Shown piece after piece: positions 43,947 to 56,559 of a stretch of DNA of 64,000 nt. Within the stretch, counting starts at the first letter, position 1. Each line of letters begins with the position of its first letter. The translations under genes were made by a program, and so were the position numbers. Source of the DNA: Orthosia cruda (taxonomy: Eukaryota > Arthropoda > Insecta > Lepidoptera > Noctuidae); the NCBI GenBank assembly GCA_964057195.1, contig OZ059826.1:9610001-9674000 (forward strand), given 5' to 3'. Below the pieces are notes generated by a model. That model was given only the letters and a program-made list of their open reading frames with translations. It searched no databases and had not been told where the DNA came from.

Positions 43947-45960
43947 ATGGCACAGTCACAATAAGCGGAGTCAATCTGAGTATTGTATATGACCCGTCAC
44001 ACCTTATAAAGGGAATAAGAAACAACTTTTTGAACACAAATATGAAAATGAATGGCAAGATATAGTAGATGTGTATGAAACGGATTGCCATCACGCAGAA
44101 GCCAGACTTCTGTAGAAATTGAATGACCAGCAAGTAATTCCTGAAAAGATTAAAAAGATGAAGGTTGGTTTCAAATTTAGCTAGCTATTTATATTCTGCT
44201 ATAGTGACCGTCAGATTATATTATGACAGATTTTATTAATACTTTTTATTTTTCAGATAACTATTGTGTAAAGGTCTTCAGCAAAACTGTATCTGCAGCC
44301 TTGTCATATACAGCAAAATTTTGTAAGTACCTAACATTATATGAAAATAAATGTTTTGCATAGTTTTATTAAGTATAGGTGCCTGCGTGGTAGAAGGTAG
44401 ACATATGGCGTTACTTCAGGTTTAATAGAACTACATACATACATAAATTCACACCTTTTTCCCATGTGGGTACGCAGAAACTACAAAGCGTCACCTGCTC
44501 TATCTGTACATACGTAAGGTCTATCCACACATATCAGGGCCGTGCCCGGGACATGACAGGGCCGGGCCCAGTCATTGAAGCTCCGTCACTGGCCCTTGCA
44601 TAGACATGTGTGAACGAGTTCATATAAAATATACGCACTGATTGTTTTTTGAGTCCCTGACGGGGCACGGTCTGTCCATGTCCCGGGCACAGCCTTGATA
44701 TGTGTGGATAGACCTTTATATTGCTTCACTCAGGTTCATACATCTAGTCAGTATATCATAATAAGAGAAATCATTCCATAATACATACATTGTTTTCATA
44801 TAACTCTAGAGCCTAAATCTGAGGGCAGGGTGGAGTGGGCGGTTTGGTTTATAATATTAAACATAACATCTTTTTTTTTCAGCTCATTATGCAGATGGAA
44901 GACCTGTCAGTAGCACATTTCAAAATACAGCAGAGACAGTTTTATTTTTTACCGACTATTTGACAGTGTCAATGGAGCAGCAACCTTATCAAAAAGAAGC
45001 AAGGGAAAAATCCTGAGAACAGCAGTGGTAGAAAAATCAGCTTTGGAAAGAGGCAGTTAGTAAATTGGAAAAAATATGTTATGTTGATTCCAATGGAAAG
45101 GAAAAATCTGTGCCCTCCAGTAAATTTTATTATAACATTAAAAAGTTACATGATGGTGCTGTGGCAGATATTTAAAAGCAATAATATAAAAATAATCAGA
45201 CCCAGATAATTTAATTCTGATCCTATAGAAAACTTTTTTGGTCAAGTAAGGGCATATAATTACCATAATAATGACCCAAGCTGCCACAGCTTCAATTGCA
45301 CCTTCAATTAATTATTGATAACCAGAATCATAAAGTTCCACAACCAAATGTTTAATTATGAGAATGACCTGGCAGACCAAGTAATAAATTTACAGTCATT
45401 GTTTACTGAAGAATTCAAAGGAAATGTCGAGCCAGGTCATTCAAGTACAGGTCAAAATATTGAAATGATTGTGGAGCAGGCTCTCCGAGAACGATTGGAT
45501 GTCCACTCGCGAGCCTACACTGCTGGTTGGGTAGTATGGAATATTTTTGATAAATTTAAATGTAATTCTTGTAAAACTATCCTAACGAGTAATTATAGTA
45601 TCCACGACTGGATAAACTAATGGGAATATACGGCACCAAAAAAAAAGCCTAAACTACCCATCTGAAGGTGCAGTGCGGTGTTTTGGTACAGTAATAACTG
45701 AAACAAATGCTTACTTGGAACACAATGCCCATAAAAACAATGTAGCATCAAATGTAAATGATGTTATTGTTTCCAAGTATTCATTTGATTTTATTGAATG
45801 TACCGAACAAAAGACAATTGTCCTAAATCATTTAATTTCCTTAGTTGTGAGGTTTACAATAATGAATTGGTGCAATATGATTAATAGAATTTTACAGGGC
45901 ATATTCGAAGGGTACACAACCGTAATTTGCGCGATGCAAAAAAAGCATTCGAAAAATTAA
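43947..45960 (+). pseudogene. P-element/THAP9-like transposase, unit 1
   Basis: Coding pieces with splice-like borders: 43947-44163 (IVYDPSHLIKGI, DIVDVYETDCHH), 44257-44322 (VFSKTVSAALSYTAKF) and 44883-about 45960. The last contains ENFFGQVRAYN, HSRAYTAGWVVW and CNSCKTIL, which recall the P-superfamily C-terminal region where the GQVR and YxAG stretches recur. Several stops and frameshifts break it, including TAG near 44112 where unit 2 has a tyrosine codon. The THAP DNA-binding N-terminus was not identified. Confidence 0.7.
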
Positions 45961-46308
45961 AAAATATATCATTTAATAAATAATTCTTTGTTTTAATTAC
46001 TTAACCGCAAAATTAATTCCAGTAAATTAATAAGTTTGCTCCACTTTGGGGCAGCAATAGCAATAATAAAAATAAATTGAGAACCTCCTCCTTTTTTGAA
46101 GTCGGTTAATAACCACGGCGTCTCAGGCTGTATCCGTTTTATTCCTTCGACATTGTCTATGTAAAGCAAAAAAAAAAAAAGAAACGTCATATATCATTAA
46201 AACAGAATGATGAGAATTTTGTTCTAGAGTTGGCAGTCTGATACGTAGTATCTCTAAGTAGTCTGTGCACACACGGCTGCGCGCGGCGCACCGCGTGTGC
46301 GTGCAAAC

Positions 46309-49268
46309 CACGGCTGATAATCTTCATAGAACGAAACGCTCGACGTAGCGCCATTTTGTTTTAATGATGTATGACGTTTCTGCTTGGCTGTGATTGGCTG
46401 TCACAGGCGCCGGTAGGCCGCCTCTAAACGTAGTGTTACATACTCTTTGGCCGCCTCCGCCATTTGTTTTTGTTTTGTACCATACCATTTGAATTTTATT
46501 TTTAACATGACATTACAGATACTATGTTGATCATAATATTTTGAAATATGTGACTGAAGCATGCTGATACCAATTGCATTAATTTGTGACCACGGAGCTG
46601 CTTTTCATTCTGCTTCTGCTATATGAAGCCTGAAAGCAGACCAGGTTAGTTTTATTCAGTTAACTTTTCCATCCTAGTGATCCATATATTCAGAAACATT
46701 TGAACTCCGCCCCTAAGACGACCCACTGACCTCAGCGGTGGGCATGTTGTTTAAGGAACTTGCGTCGCAAAGATTTACAACAACCAATGTTTTTAACCAT
46801 ATTTACATAAATACTGTAAAACTTGATAGCACATTGAAATTATAATGAAATTATAATTAGGTTCAAATTGTTCAATAATTTCAGATGGCATAGTCACAAT
46901 AAGCGGAGTCAATCTGAGTATTGTATATGACCCGTCACACCTAATAAAGGGACTGAGAAACAACTTTTAGAACACAAATATGAAAATGAATGGCAAGATA
47001 TAGTAGATGTGTATGAAACGGATTGCCATCACGCAGAAACCAGACTTCTGTATAAATTGAATGACCAGCAAGTCATTCCTGAAAAGATTAAAAAAATGAA
47101 GGTTGGTTTCAAATTTATTTTATTTAGCTAGCTATTTATATTCAGCTATAGTGACCGTCAGATTATATTATGACAGATTTTATTAATGCTTTTTTATTTT
47201 TCAGGTAACTCTTGTGTAAAGGTCTTCAGCAAAACTGTATCTGCCGCCTTGTCATATACAGCAAAATTTTGTAAGTACCTAACATTATATGAAAATAAAT
47301 GTTTTGCATAGTTTTATTAAGTATAGGTGCCTGCGTGGTAGAAGGTAGACATATGGCATTACTTCAGGTTTAATAGAACTACATACATACATAAATTCAC
47401 ACCTTTTTCCCATGTGGGTATGCAGAAACTACAAAGCGTCACTTGCTACGATCTTTACATACGTAAGGTCTATCCACACATATCAGGGCCATGCCCGGGA
47501 CATGACAGGGCTGGGCCCAGACATTGTAACTCCGTCACTGGCCCTTGCATAGACGTGTGTGAACGAGTTCAAACAAAATATATGCACTGATTGTTTTTTG
47601 AGCCCCTGATGGGGCCGTGCCCCATCTGTCCATGTCCGGGAACAGCTCTGATATGTGGATAGATTGTTTTTTGAGCCCCTGATGGGGCACGGTCTGTCCA
47701 CGTCCGGGAACAGCTCTGATATGTGGATAGATCGTTATATTGCTTCACTCAGGTTCATACATCTAGTCAGTAGATCTTATTAAGAGAAATCATTCCACAA
47801 TACAAACATTGTTTTCATATAACTCTAGAGCCTAAATCTGGGGGCAGGGTGGAGTGGGCGGTTTGGTTTATAATATTAAACATAACATCTTTTTTTTTCA
47901 GCTCATTATGCAGATGGAAGACCTGTCATTAGCACATTACAAAATACAGCAGAGACAGTTTTATTTTTTGACCAACTATTTGACAGTGTCAATGGAGCTG
48001 CAACCTTATCAAAAAGAAGCAAGGGAAAATTCCTGAGAACAGCAGTGGTAGAAAAATCACCACCACCAGCTTTGCAAAGAGGCAGTTAGTAAATTGGAAA
48101 AATATTATGTTATGTTGATTCCAATGGAATGAAAAATCTGTGCCCTCTAGTAAATTTTATTATAACACTAAAAAGTTACATGAGGCTGTGGCAGATATTT
48201 AAAAGCAATAATATAAAAATAATCAGACCCAGATAATTTAATTCTGATCCTATAGTAAACTTTTTTGGTCAAGTAATTACCATAATAATGACCCAAGCTG
48301 CCACAGCTTCAATTGGACCTTCAGTTAATTATTGATAACCAGAATCATAAAGTTCCACAACCAAACGTTTAATTGTGAGAATGACCTGGCAGACAAATAA
48401 TAAATTTACAGTCATTGTTTACTGAAAAATTCAAAGGAAATGTCGAGCCAGGTCATTCAAGTACAGGTCAAAATATTGAAATGATTGTGGAGCAGGCTCT
48501 CCGAGAACGATTGAATGTCCACTCGCGAGCCTACACTGCTGGATGGGTAGTATGCAATTTTTTTTGGTAAATTTAAATGTAATTCTTTTATAACTAGCCT
48601 AAAGAGTAATGAAAGTAGTATCCACGACTGGATAAACTACCGGGAATATACGGCAGCAAAAAAAAAGCCTAAACTACCCATCTGAAGGTGCAGTGTGGTG
48701 TTTTGGTACAGTAATAAATGAAACAAATGCTTAATTTTAAAAACAATGTAGCATCAAATGTAAATGATGTTATTGTTTCCAAGTATCCATTTGATTTTAT
48801 TGACTGTACCGAAAGCCAATTGTCCTAAATCATTTAATTTCCTTAGTTGTGAGGTTTACAATAATGAATTGGTGCAATATGATTAATAGAATTTTAAAGG
48901 GTATATTCGAAGGGTACACAACCGTAATTTGCCTGCGATGCAAAAAAAAGCATTAAAAAAATTAAAAAATATATCATTTAATAAATAATTCTTTGTTTTA
49001 ATTACTTATCCGCAAAATTAATTCCAGAAAATTAATAAGTTTGCCCCACTTTGGGGCAGCAATAGCAATAATAAAAATAAATTGAGGACCTCCTCCTTTT
49101 TTGAAGTCGGTTAATAAGCACGGCGTCTCAGGCTGTATCCGTTTTATTCCTTCGTCATTGTCTATGTAAAGCAAAAAAAAAAGAAACGTCATGTATCATT
49201 AAAACAGAATGATGAGAATTTTGTTCTAGAGTTGGCAGTCTGATACGTAGTATCTCTAAGTAGTCTGT
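46309..49268 (+). repeat. Tandem duplication unit 2 (P-like element)
   Basis: About 2.96 kb in direct orientation, 40 nt after unit 1, across a GC-rich CACACGGCTGCGCGC linker. It lacks roughly 55 nt that unit 1 has at about 43750-43805. Confidence 0.88.
46885..48960 (+). pseudogene. P-element/THAP9-like transposase, unit 2
   Basis: Same segments and borders as unit 1, with independent lesions. The TAT codon is kept where unit 1 has TAG, but other stops are gained, the GQVRAYN segment is deleted and the final exon is more frameshifted. Neither copy could encode a full transposase. Comparing the two allows ancestral states to be inferred at many lesions. Confidence 0.7.
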
Positions 49269-49856
49269 GGTGCAAACTGAGATAGCAATATTCCGAACTA
49301 ATTTTTCACTCGCCTCGAATTGCATTTGCGAGCTTTGTTCGCCGCGCTCTTATGTTAACCTTTTAAATTACCTGTAACTAACCGAAACATACCGGTATTC
49401 GGTTTCGGTCCCTGCTTTGAAGGTGGTCCTGTGGTAGTCACGCTCCACTCAGCAGGACCACCATGAGCGCCGAAAACGGGGGCATGCTATAGCTATTCTA
49501 AGTATACAAATAATTACTGCCCATAAATGTGATTTATTTCTTAAAAAAACAGACCTGAAACATTTTTATTTACAGAGAAATCAACGATGATAACTTTCGC
49601 TCCCTCGTTCAGCAGGACCACGACTTTGAATGTTGATTCCAAGTTTGAGGAGCTTGTCGCTTTCCTCAAACCTACATAGAAAATTATTACTACCCTGCAA
49701 GATAAAATTGATACCCAAAATTCACAACTAGTACTCCAATAGTTTACGAGATATACCATGCCATTGGTACGGTCGCGGTAGTCACGATGTTAAATTTTCA
49801 TTTCAAGATTTCTCTATTAAAAACTCTGTGATTTCTTCCCAAATTTATACAAAAAC

Positions 49857-50196
49857 TAGCTGTCCCACGCGGCTTCGCTCCCGTCAACTGGCTACCTACC
49901 TACCCATCAACCCTACCTACTCTACATACATGATTGTTGTGTAATTAAACCGTTTACGCAGCGCACGCAACGGAAGCTCTCAAAAAGGAATAATTTTGCC
50001 CGTTTTTGCAACATTTTTCATTTATGCTCTGCTCCTGTTGGTCGTAGCGTGATGTTATATAGCCTATAACCTTCCTCAATAAATGGACTATCCAACACAA
50101 AAAGAATTTTTCAATTCCAACCAGTAGTTTCTGAGATTAGCGCGTTCAAACAAACAAACAAACAAACTCTTCAGCTTTATAATATTAGTATAGATT
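49857..50196 (+). repeat. Lepidopteran dispersed repeat, copy 1
   Basis: Begins CTAGCTGTCCCACGCGGC and ends TAATATTAGTATAGAT. The complement of B' (near 56890) lacks it, giving a clear empty site. Confidence 0.75.
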
Positions 50197-50341
50197 ACTA
50201 CTCATAATGAAGTTATAGCGATCAAACATGCAGATACCTAAGTGTCGTATTTTAAGAGAAATTAGCTTTCATTACTTTTCCATACTAAATCTCGGCGTAT
50301 AACCCTACCAAATTAAGTTGTCAATGGTATATATTATATTA

Positions 50342-50666
50342 CTAGCTGTCCCACGCGGCTTCGCTCCCGTCAATTGGGTACCTACCCATCTACCCTACAT
50401 ACATGATTGTTGCGTAACTTAAACCGTTTACGCAGCGCACGCAACGGATGCTCTCAAAAAGGAATAATTTTGCCCGTTTTTGCAACATTTTTCATTTATG
50501 CGCCGCTCCTATTGGTCGTAGCGTGATGTTATATAGCCTATAACCTTCCTCGATAAATGGACTATCTAATACAAAAAGAATTTTTCAATTCCAACCAGTA
50601 GTTCCCGAGATTAGCGCGTTCAAACAAACAAACTCTTCAGCTTTATAATATTAGTATAGATTAGTT
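50342..50666 (+). repeat. Lepidopteran dispersed repeat, copy 2
   Basis: Same ends and orientation as the copy at 49857 and nearly identical. Also missing from B' (near 56750). Two insertions of one family within 500 bp. Confidence 0.75.
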
Positions 50667-50850
50667 TAGATGTACAGTCGTGTACATAAATGTATGGATG
50701 TCGGAATGGTAATATCAACAGGTCACTATCTATAATTTTTATACCAACTGTGTACCTAGGTACAGAACAGTACAGAATAAGAAAATAAATAACATAACGT
50801 TGCCCAAGGCCTATAATACCTTTATTAATGACGTGAGTAGGTAGTTGAAT

Positions 50851-51278
50851 AATTATAATTATTATTAATTTAACTGTTCCAGGCTACTTTCAGTGGTTTT
50901 TTAAGTCACGATTCTATATTAAAAAGCCTCAGGCTCTTGAGGCCTTCAAATATAATATCCGAAACTCCTTAGATAAGTATTTTATATATTATAATTATAG
51001 GCCATATTTCATTAATTTCAAATTGAAAATGACAGGGTTTCATACAAACTTTCATCCCCTATTTAACTCCCTTAAAGGTTGAATTTCGAAAAGTCCTTCC
51101 TTTTTCCTTGTCTACATTAAAGTGAACCTCTGTACAAAATTTCTAGTACCAAGGATTTGGGCTGGACGTTGATGAGTCAGTCAGTCAGTGAGGATATTTC
51201 TTTTTATTTATATAGATTTAGATATTTTAAATATATGTGCTTGTATACCTACACATTGATATGAAAACACATATTTCC
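50851..51278. other. Left loop remainder, no gene
   Basis: AT-rich spacer between arm B and the Harbinger target TAA (51279-51281); its partner is 56325-56559. No feature recognised. Confidence 0.4.
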
Positions 51279-52094
51279 TAAGGCCCCCCGCGCACTAGGC
51301 AGCCTGGCTGCGCAGCCAGGCAGCGACAGCCAGTTATAGCAGCCAATCAACGACTAGTCTAGATCCTTCCATCGAGCGATATGGACGTGGTAAAACTTAT
51401 AATTATTGCTTACCTATCTCGTAAAAAACGTAAAACAATAAAAAAGACACTGCATTCATCCACTTTTTCTAGAAAGACACTCAAAAGGCTTATTCCAAAC
51501 CTATTTCAAGGAAGTTCGCTCATTCCCAGACCGGTTTTTTAACTACACGAGGATGTCAGTGCAATCGTTTGATAACCTTTTGGAAAAAATACGAAATTCA
51601 ATCAAGGGCATTGATACTCCTATGCGATCTTGTATAAGTCCTGAAGAAAAACTGGTGATAACTTTGAGGTGAGTACGAAAATGAAGTACCTATATTGTTA
51701 ATTAGTCATAACATTTATTATTTATTTCTTACATGTATGGTAATGAACCTAGTTTATGTTGTCCTGTGTAGTAAATAATTCTAGTAATTCAGAATTCTGA
51801 GACATATCTGTTGCATTTGTGTCAGTTGGTGATAACGCATCAGTATAAACAGTATTGTCTTGCCTGTCTGGAACAGCCGAAGAATACCCACGATGGCTTT
51901 CAGTGGTCGAGGCTTCTGGTCTATAATTCGTGTGTCGAGTATCCATAGCGATACTGCCCACTGCGTGTGGTTTCCGTTCCATATTCAGTCGAGTATCCTT
52001 GACCTTGGCGATATTGTCCACTGAACGATGTTTGTGGTCTATATGATCTGGCAGCCGATGTCCCTGGTTCATAATCAACATAACGTTGACGAAA

Positions 52095-52158
52095 CGGACT
52101 AAATTCGGCATCGTGAGTTTCCATTTGAATGGAAACTCACGATTCCGAATTTAGTCCG
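52095..52158. repeat. 31-bp hairpin with 2-nt loop
   Basis: Arms 52095-52125 and 52128-52158 are complementary except one base. It lies inside the MADF-BESS coding region and breaks it. Confidence 0.9.
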
Positions 52159-52195
52159 TAGCTCAAGCTCTTTTTATAACTTCAATTAACTCCAT

Positions 52196-53005
52196 TTTTA
52201 ACCGACTTCAAAAAAAGGAGGAGGTTCTCAATTCGTCGGAATCTTTTTTTTTTTTTTTTATGTATGTTCCCCGATTACTCAAAGACGCCTGGACCGATTT
52301 CAAAAAATCTTCTTTTGATTTGAAGGGTATACTTCCTAGTTGGTCCCATAGTCATCAGGTCAGGATCTGATGATGGGATCCTAGAGCAATCGAGGGAACT
52401 CCTCAAATATTATAGGCAAACACATAGTGATTTTGGTATTTTCATCAACAATGTAATTACTTGCACTCAGAAAGTATAATTTGGTGAAGTGGAACTGATG
52501 AAGAAAACCACAGATAGCCACTGGAACTACTTAATGCTAAGTATGTCACGGGTATAAATAAAATATCTCGAATAATTAACCGACTATGATGAAGCAAATA
52601 CTTATAAATGAATGGTTCTGATGAAAATGGTACCATTGAACTGTTCTGATGATGAAGCCGGAAGGTAGGCACTGGAACTCTGAAATAAAACAATGTGTCC
52701 TAGTCGTGCTTGGGCTTATTGGAATCGTCATGAGATGTACTTTGGCCATAAATGATTATCATGTTAATTGGAGATACCTACCAAAACTAAAAAGAGAAAA
52801 ATAAAATACTTTTTAACAAAAAATCAAACCGACTTCCAGAACAAAAAACTACAAAGCAAAAAATAACTTTCTTTTCCGAAGTCGGTGTCGAAAAACTGAA
52901 AAAAATGGGTACAAAAGACACCGACTTCGGAAAAGAAAGTTATTTTTTGCTTTGTAGTTTTTTGTTCTGGAAGTCGGTTTGATTTTTTGTTAAAAAGTAT
53001 TTTAT
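52196..53005. repeat. Lepidopteran 'aaccgacttc' repeat inside the MADF-BESS gene
   Basis: The left end TAACCGACTTC is followed by GGAGGAGGTTCTCAATTCG, a widely dispersed moth/butterfly repeat start. Related pieces occur at 46083, 49089 and 59672. The right part ends in the 89-bp hairpin. Confidence 0.65.
52801..53005. repeat. Perfect 89-bp inverted repeat
   Basis: Arms 52801-52889 and 52917-53005 are exact complements with a 27-nt loop. Each arm contains AACCGACTTCC and CCGAAGTCGG words, i.e. repeat 3'-end sequence folded back on itself. Confidence 0.93.
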
Positions 53006-56000
53006 TGTAGAAAGCTTACGATGTCTCGGGATGTTTTTAAAATCATTTAGAAGTGAAAGCATAAATAGTCTATCTGAATCAGACTCTTGCTGTCTTTCAC
53101 GCTCTTCTCTCATTACAACACTTTCCCTTAATACCTGCACCAAATTATCGTCGTCACTAGTCTTCTTCTTTTTGGAAACAGGTCGTTCACCTCGAGTACT
53201 ACCGCTGTTAGCGTTGGTTTCAACAGTGCGTGTTTCATCCATGCTATTTTGAGTTTCATTCATTTGTACGGTGGGCCGAAGAAAATGAAGTTGTTCGTAA
53301 TATACGTATGGACTCTTGCGCGAAGCTGCTGATCCACTTTTAACACCAGCTCTGCGTTTTACTTCCCTGCTGTAACTAGTCCTGATGTTCTTCCACTTGC
53401 TCTGTAGAGATTTACCTGAAAATTATATTTGTTCCTCAGACCAACAAAAAAAGATAGACGTAGCGTCGCGAACATCAAAAGTGAAGCCACATTTTTATCT
53501 ATGTGTGTTTGGACGGGTTGCCATTTGTTGATATTTTTCCCTATAAAATGGGTAATAATATTATTGTGTGGGTAGAATAATATTGTTGAGTATGGTATTG
53601 AAACTCAAAAGTAAACGATTAAGGTACATTATTAATTATAACTCACGAAAATATATTTTTTTTGTTACATCGCAAAATCTATTTTAAAATAAACAATTAG
53701 AAAGTGGCTTTACATGCTTATGATTTGGAGATCACCTTTTATGCAATCCTTGCTTGTGTTAGGAGACTTCACTCTTCCGCTTAGCAATATCCATTAATTT
53801 GCAATTTAATGCAAAAAAAAATACAAATATAAATAGACAAGTTTTAAATAATAGAAAAAGCAAACTTTATGTGAACGAGCGTTATACAGCGTATAGTACA
53901 AAAAATGCGCGTATTTGTGTGATGTGTGGGAGTATAAGGGAGAGTGCGCTAATGTGTAAGGATGTATAGTTTGTATGAGTTAAAATTAGTATATAAAGAG
54001 AAAAAAATGCGCGTATTTGTGTGATGTGTGGGAGTATAGAGGAGTGCGCTAATGTGTGAGAGTATATAGTTTGTATGAGTTTAAATTAGTATATTTAGTT
54101 CTACTCTGGGGTATATGTTTAGGTGTAAGTAAGCTTAGCCTGTGACAGTGTCTTGGGATCGGAAGAATAAAATACAGCTACTTCCTATAACCATGCTCAT
54201 AGAAATTCTATTAAAGGTTATAAGTTGCTGAAACGTAAATCATAACATCGTCAAGTGTCATTATGTAAATTGTTTTGAAATATTAAAGATAATTATATTT
54301 TCAATCAACTTTATTAAATTCAAAAATACCACCATAACAAAATCACTGACTCCAAAAAGTAATACAAAGATGGTACTATTAGATAAAGATAAATGTACTA
54401 TTTCTTATAGCTACTATCCATTTTCTTTTTGTTTCATTATTATTTGGAAATCTAAAATATTAAAATAACATAAAATAAGAAAACGGGAATATAACTCGAA
54501 GTAAGAAATCATATTAAATTTGTTTAATCGAATGGGGTAATTTGAAATCATATTATGGCAACCCACGCACTTTATGTCACTGATTTCGTTCGTTGAGGTT
54601 TTTTGTTCCAAGGAACCTAAAATTCATAGTATATTTAATAAATAAACGATGTTATTTCAAGTACTTACATGTGAAATGTGATTCCGTGAGACTTTTTATG
54701 TGCTTTGCTATTGTTTTTACAAGTTTTCACTACACAGGAAGGCATAATTCTATTTTTTTTTAATATATGTTAACTAGACGACGACTCGTAACGTACTAAG
54801 AGTAGTATAGTTTTAGTGCAGGTGTGTGCGTGAGAGTGTATATTTACTTGGAGGAGCATAGTTTTGTGGCTTCACTTATGATGTTCGCGACGTTACGTCT
54901 ATCTTTTTTTGTTGGTCTGAGATTTGTTCTTTGTTACAGATATCTTGCTACAGGATTTTCTCTAATGGAATTGAGTCATAATTATCGGATTGGACATACA
55001 ACTGCCCGAGATATCATATATGAAGTTTGCATGGCGATTTGGGAAAATATGAGACAGTCATCGTTTCCAGAATTAAATGAAGAGAGGTGGCTTGAAATAG
55101 CAAAAGGTTTCAATGAAAATGCAAACTATTCCAATTGAGTTGGTGCCATCGATGGAAAGCATATAAGAGTGATAAAACCCAGCGATTCGGGATCACTGTA
55201 CTATAATTATAAAAAATATTTTTCTATCGTTTTACTTGCTGTATGTGATGCAGATTACAAGTTCACATATATAGATGTTGGGGCTTATGGAAAATGTAGT
55301 GACTCATCTATATATAAAGAATCTATTTTGTACCAAAAACTTGTCAACAAAGATATACAAATCCCGGAGAAGCGCCCCATATCAAATAATGGAGTACCGA
55401 TGCCATACGTCATAGTGGGGGATGAGGCATTTGGCTTATGTGAAAATTTAATGAGACCTTATGGAGGTAGGAGTATAACAGCGGAGAAAAGAATCTTCAA
55501 CTATAGACTGTCTCGGGCAAGGCGGTACATAGAATGCACGTTTGGGCTTTTAGCCAACAAATGGAGAATTTTTCATCGTCCACTAGATGTCCGGCAGGAA
55601 CTTGCAATTGCCATAGTACAAGCTTGCTGTGTCTTACATAACTACGTGCGCGAAAGAGATGGGTATAGATTTCAAGACACACTGTACGTTCCACCAGAAC
55701 TGGAAATAACAGGTGGACCCACAAATAGAGGCAGCCAATCATCAGCATCTTATAGGGATTTATTTGGGGATTATTTTAATAATGCAAATCCGTTAGAATG
55801 GCAAAACATTATATAGATATGCATTAGAATAGGATATTGAAAGGTGTTGTAATATACTGTATAATCCAGATAATAATAAAAAAATACATGCTTACCAAAT
55901 TCATTTTTTTCATTTTCTGATAAATTTACCGAGCACATTTTGTTCGTGATTTCTTCCCATCTTCTTTTTTTTAAAGCCCGATCCTTGTATTCTGATGTTA

Positions 56001-56324
56001 TATCCCAAAATGCTTTACGGCTTTCAATTTCCCGAATAAATTTCTTTGTATCGAAAGTCATCTTATCAAAGTTCGGAACCCCGGAAATACGTCTGGCTGC
56101 TACAACTAGATGCGGACACTGACGGCAGCCACATACATTCGCCTACACCCGCTCTGGCTGCCGCCAGCCAGCTGGCTGCCGTGCAATCAGGCGCGTTGTA
56201 TTGGCTGCCGCAGCCAGGAAATCGTGGCTGCCTAGTGCGCGGGTTCCCATACAACATCATACGTTTTACTGACTGCTGCAGCCTGGCTGCCGCAGCCAGG
56301 CTGCCTAGTGCGCAGGGGGCCTAA

Positions 56325-56559
56325 AATATGCGTGATGTGCTCTTTGCAATATTATTCAAATATAAAGGCACCTATTACTTATGTAATCCTTATTAGCAAC
56401 ATATTGTTACTGCAGTAAATTAGGTTTTTAATACGTAGATACTTGGGCTTGCAGCAATGGTAAATCAGTAGGAAATATATAAATAAGAAATACCTATCGT
56501 TTTTTAATAATATTCGTATAACAACACACAAGTTAGGTACTTACAATATAGAAACATAA
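56325..56559. other. Left loop remainder, right side
   Basis: AT-rich, between the Harbinger element and arm B'. Nothing recognised. Confidence 0.4.

Larger units (their letters stand above)
43306..46268 (+). repeat. Tandem duplication unit 1 (P-like element)
   Basis: About 2.96 kb, starting CGGCTGATAATCTTCATAG and ending GTATCTCTAAGTAGTCTGTG. Aligned almost throughout with unit 2. It carries the hairpin at 43664-43710 and a 35-nt segment absent from unit 2. Confidence 0.88.
51381..55816 (+). pseudogene. Harbinger transposase (DDE), disabled
   Basis: Exon 1 about 51381-51668 and exon 2 54940-55816 fit a GT-AG intron (TTGAG/GTGAGT ... TTACAG/ATATC) that keeps the frame, LVITLR to YLATGFSLMEL. 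The N-terminal part reads FNYTRMSVQSFDNLL. The catalytic motifs are GAIDGKHI (first D), VIVGDEAFGL (second D) and RRYIECTFGLLANKW (E). Two lesions: a one-base loss in the A-run at about 51441-51446, and TGA at 55136-55138 where a cysteine is usual before VGAIDGKHI. The last third is open to a stop at 55814-55816. The intron encloses an exon of the opposite-strand gene. Confidence 0.88.
51749..56061 (-). pseudogene. Harbinger MADF-BESS accessory protein gene, disrupted
   Basis: Exon 1 55896-56061 (MTFDTKKFIREIE, then WEEITNKM) is joined to exon 2, which starts at 53415 (GKSLQSKWKNIRTSYSREV), by a GT-AG intron in register. Together these form a MADF DNA-binding domain. An acidic/basic linker and a BESS motif start follow (DSDRLFMLSLLNDFKNIP). 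Past RHRKLSTIK an interspersed repeat (about 52196-53005) intrudes and gives a false stop at 52940. The BESS end MELIEVIKRA lies beyond it at 52163-52195, followed by a hairpin and a frameshifted tyrosine/serine-rich tail to about 51749. In this superfamily such proteins help import the transposase and direct it to DNA. Confidence 0.75.
51282..56321. mobile_element. PIF/Harbinger DNA transposon
   Basis: 5040 bp. TAA target duplication at 51279-51281 and 56322-56324. Inverted ends GGCCCCCCGCGCACTAGG and GGCCCCCTGCGCACTAGG, followed by a GCAGCCTGGCTGC palindrome. A second, partial terminus copy (GGCTGCCTAGTGCGCGGG) lies near 56225. It encodes both genes expected of the superfamily, a DDE transposase and a MADF-type partner, each mutated. 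Confidence 0.92.

Noticed and set aside
47483..47701. Minus-strand frame with two GARPHQGLKK-like repeats in the P-like unit
   Set aside because: It comes from a short local repeat within an intron-like segment and is not kept in unit 1.
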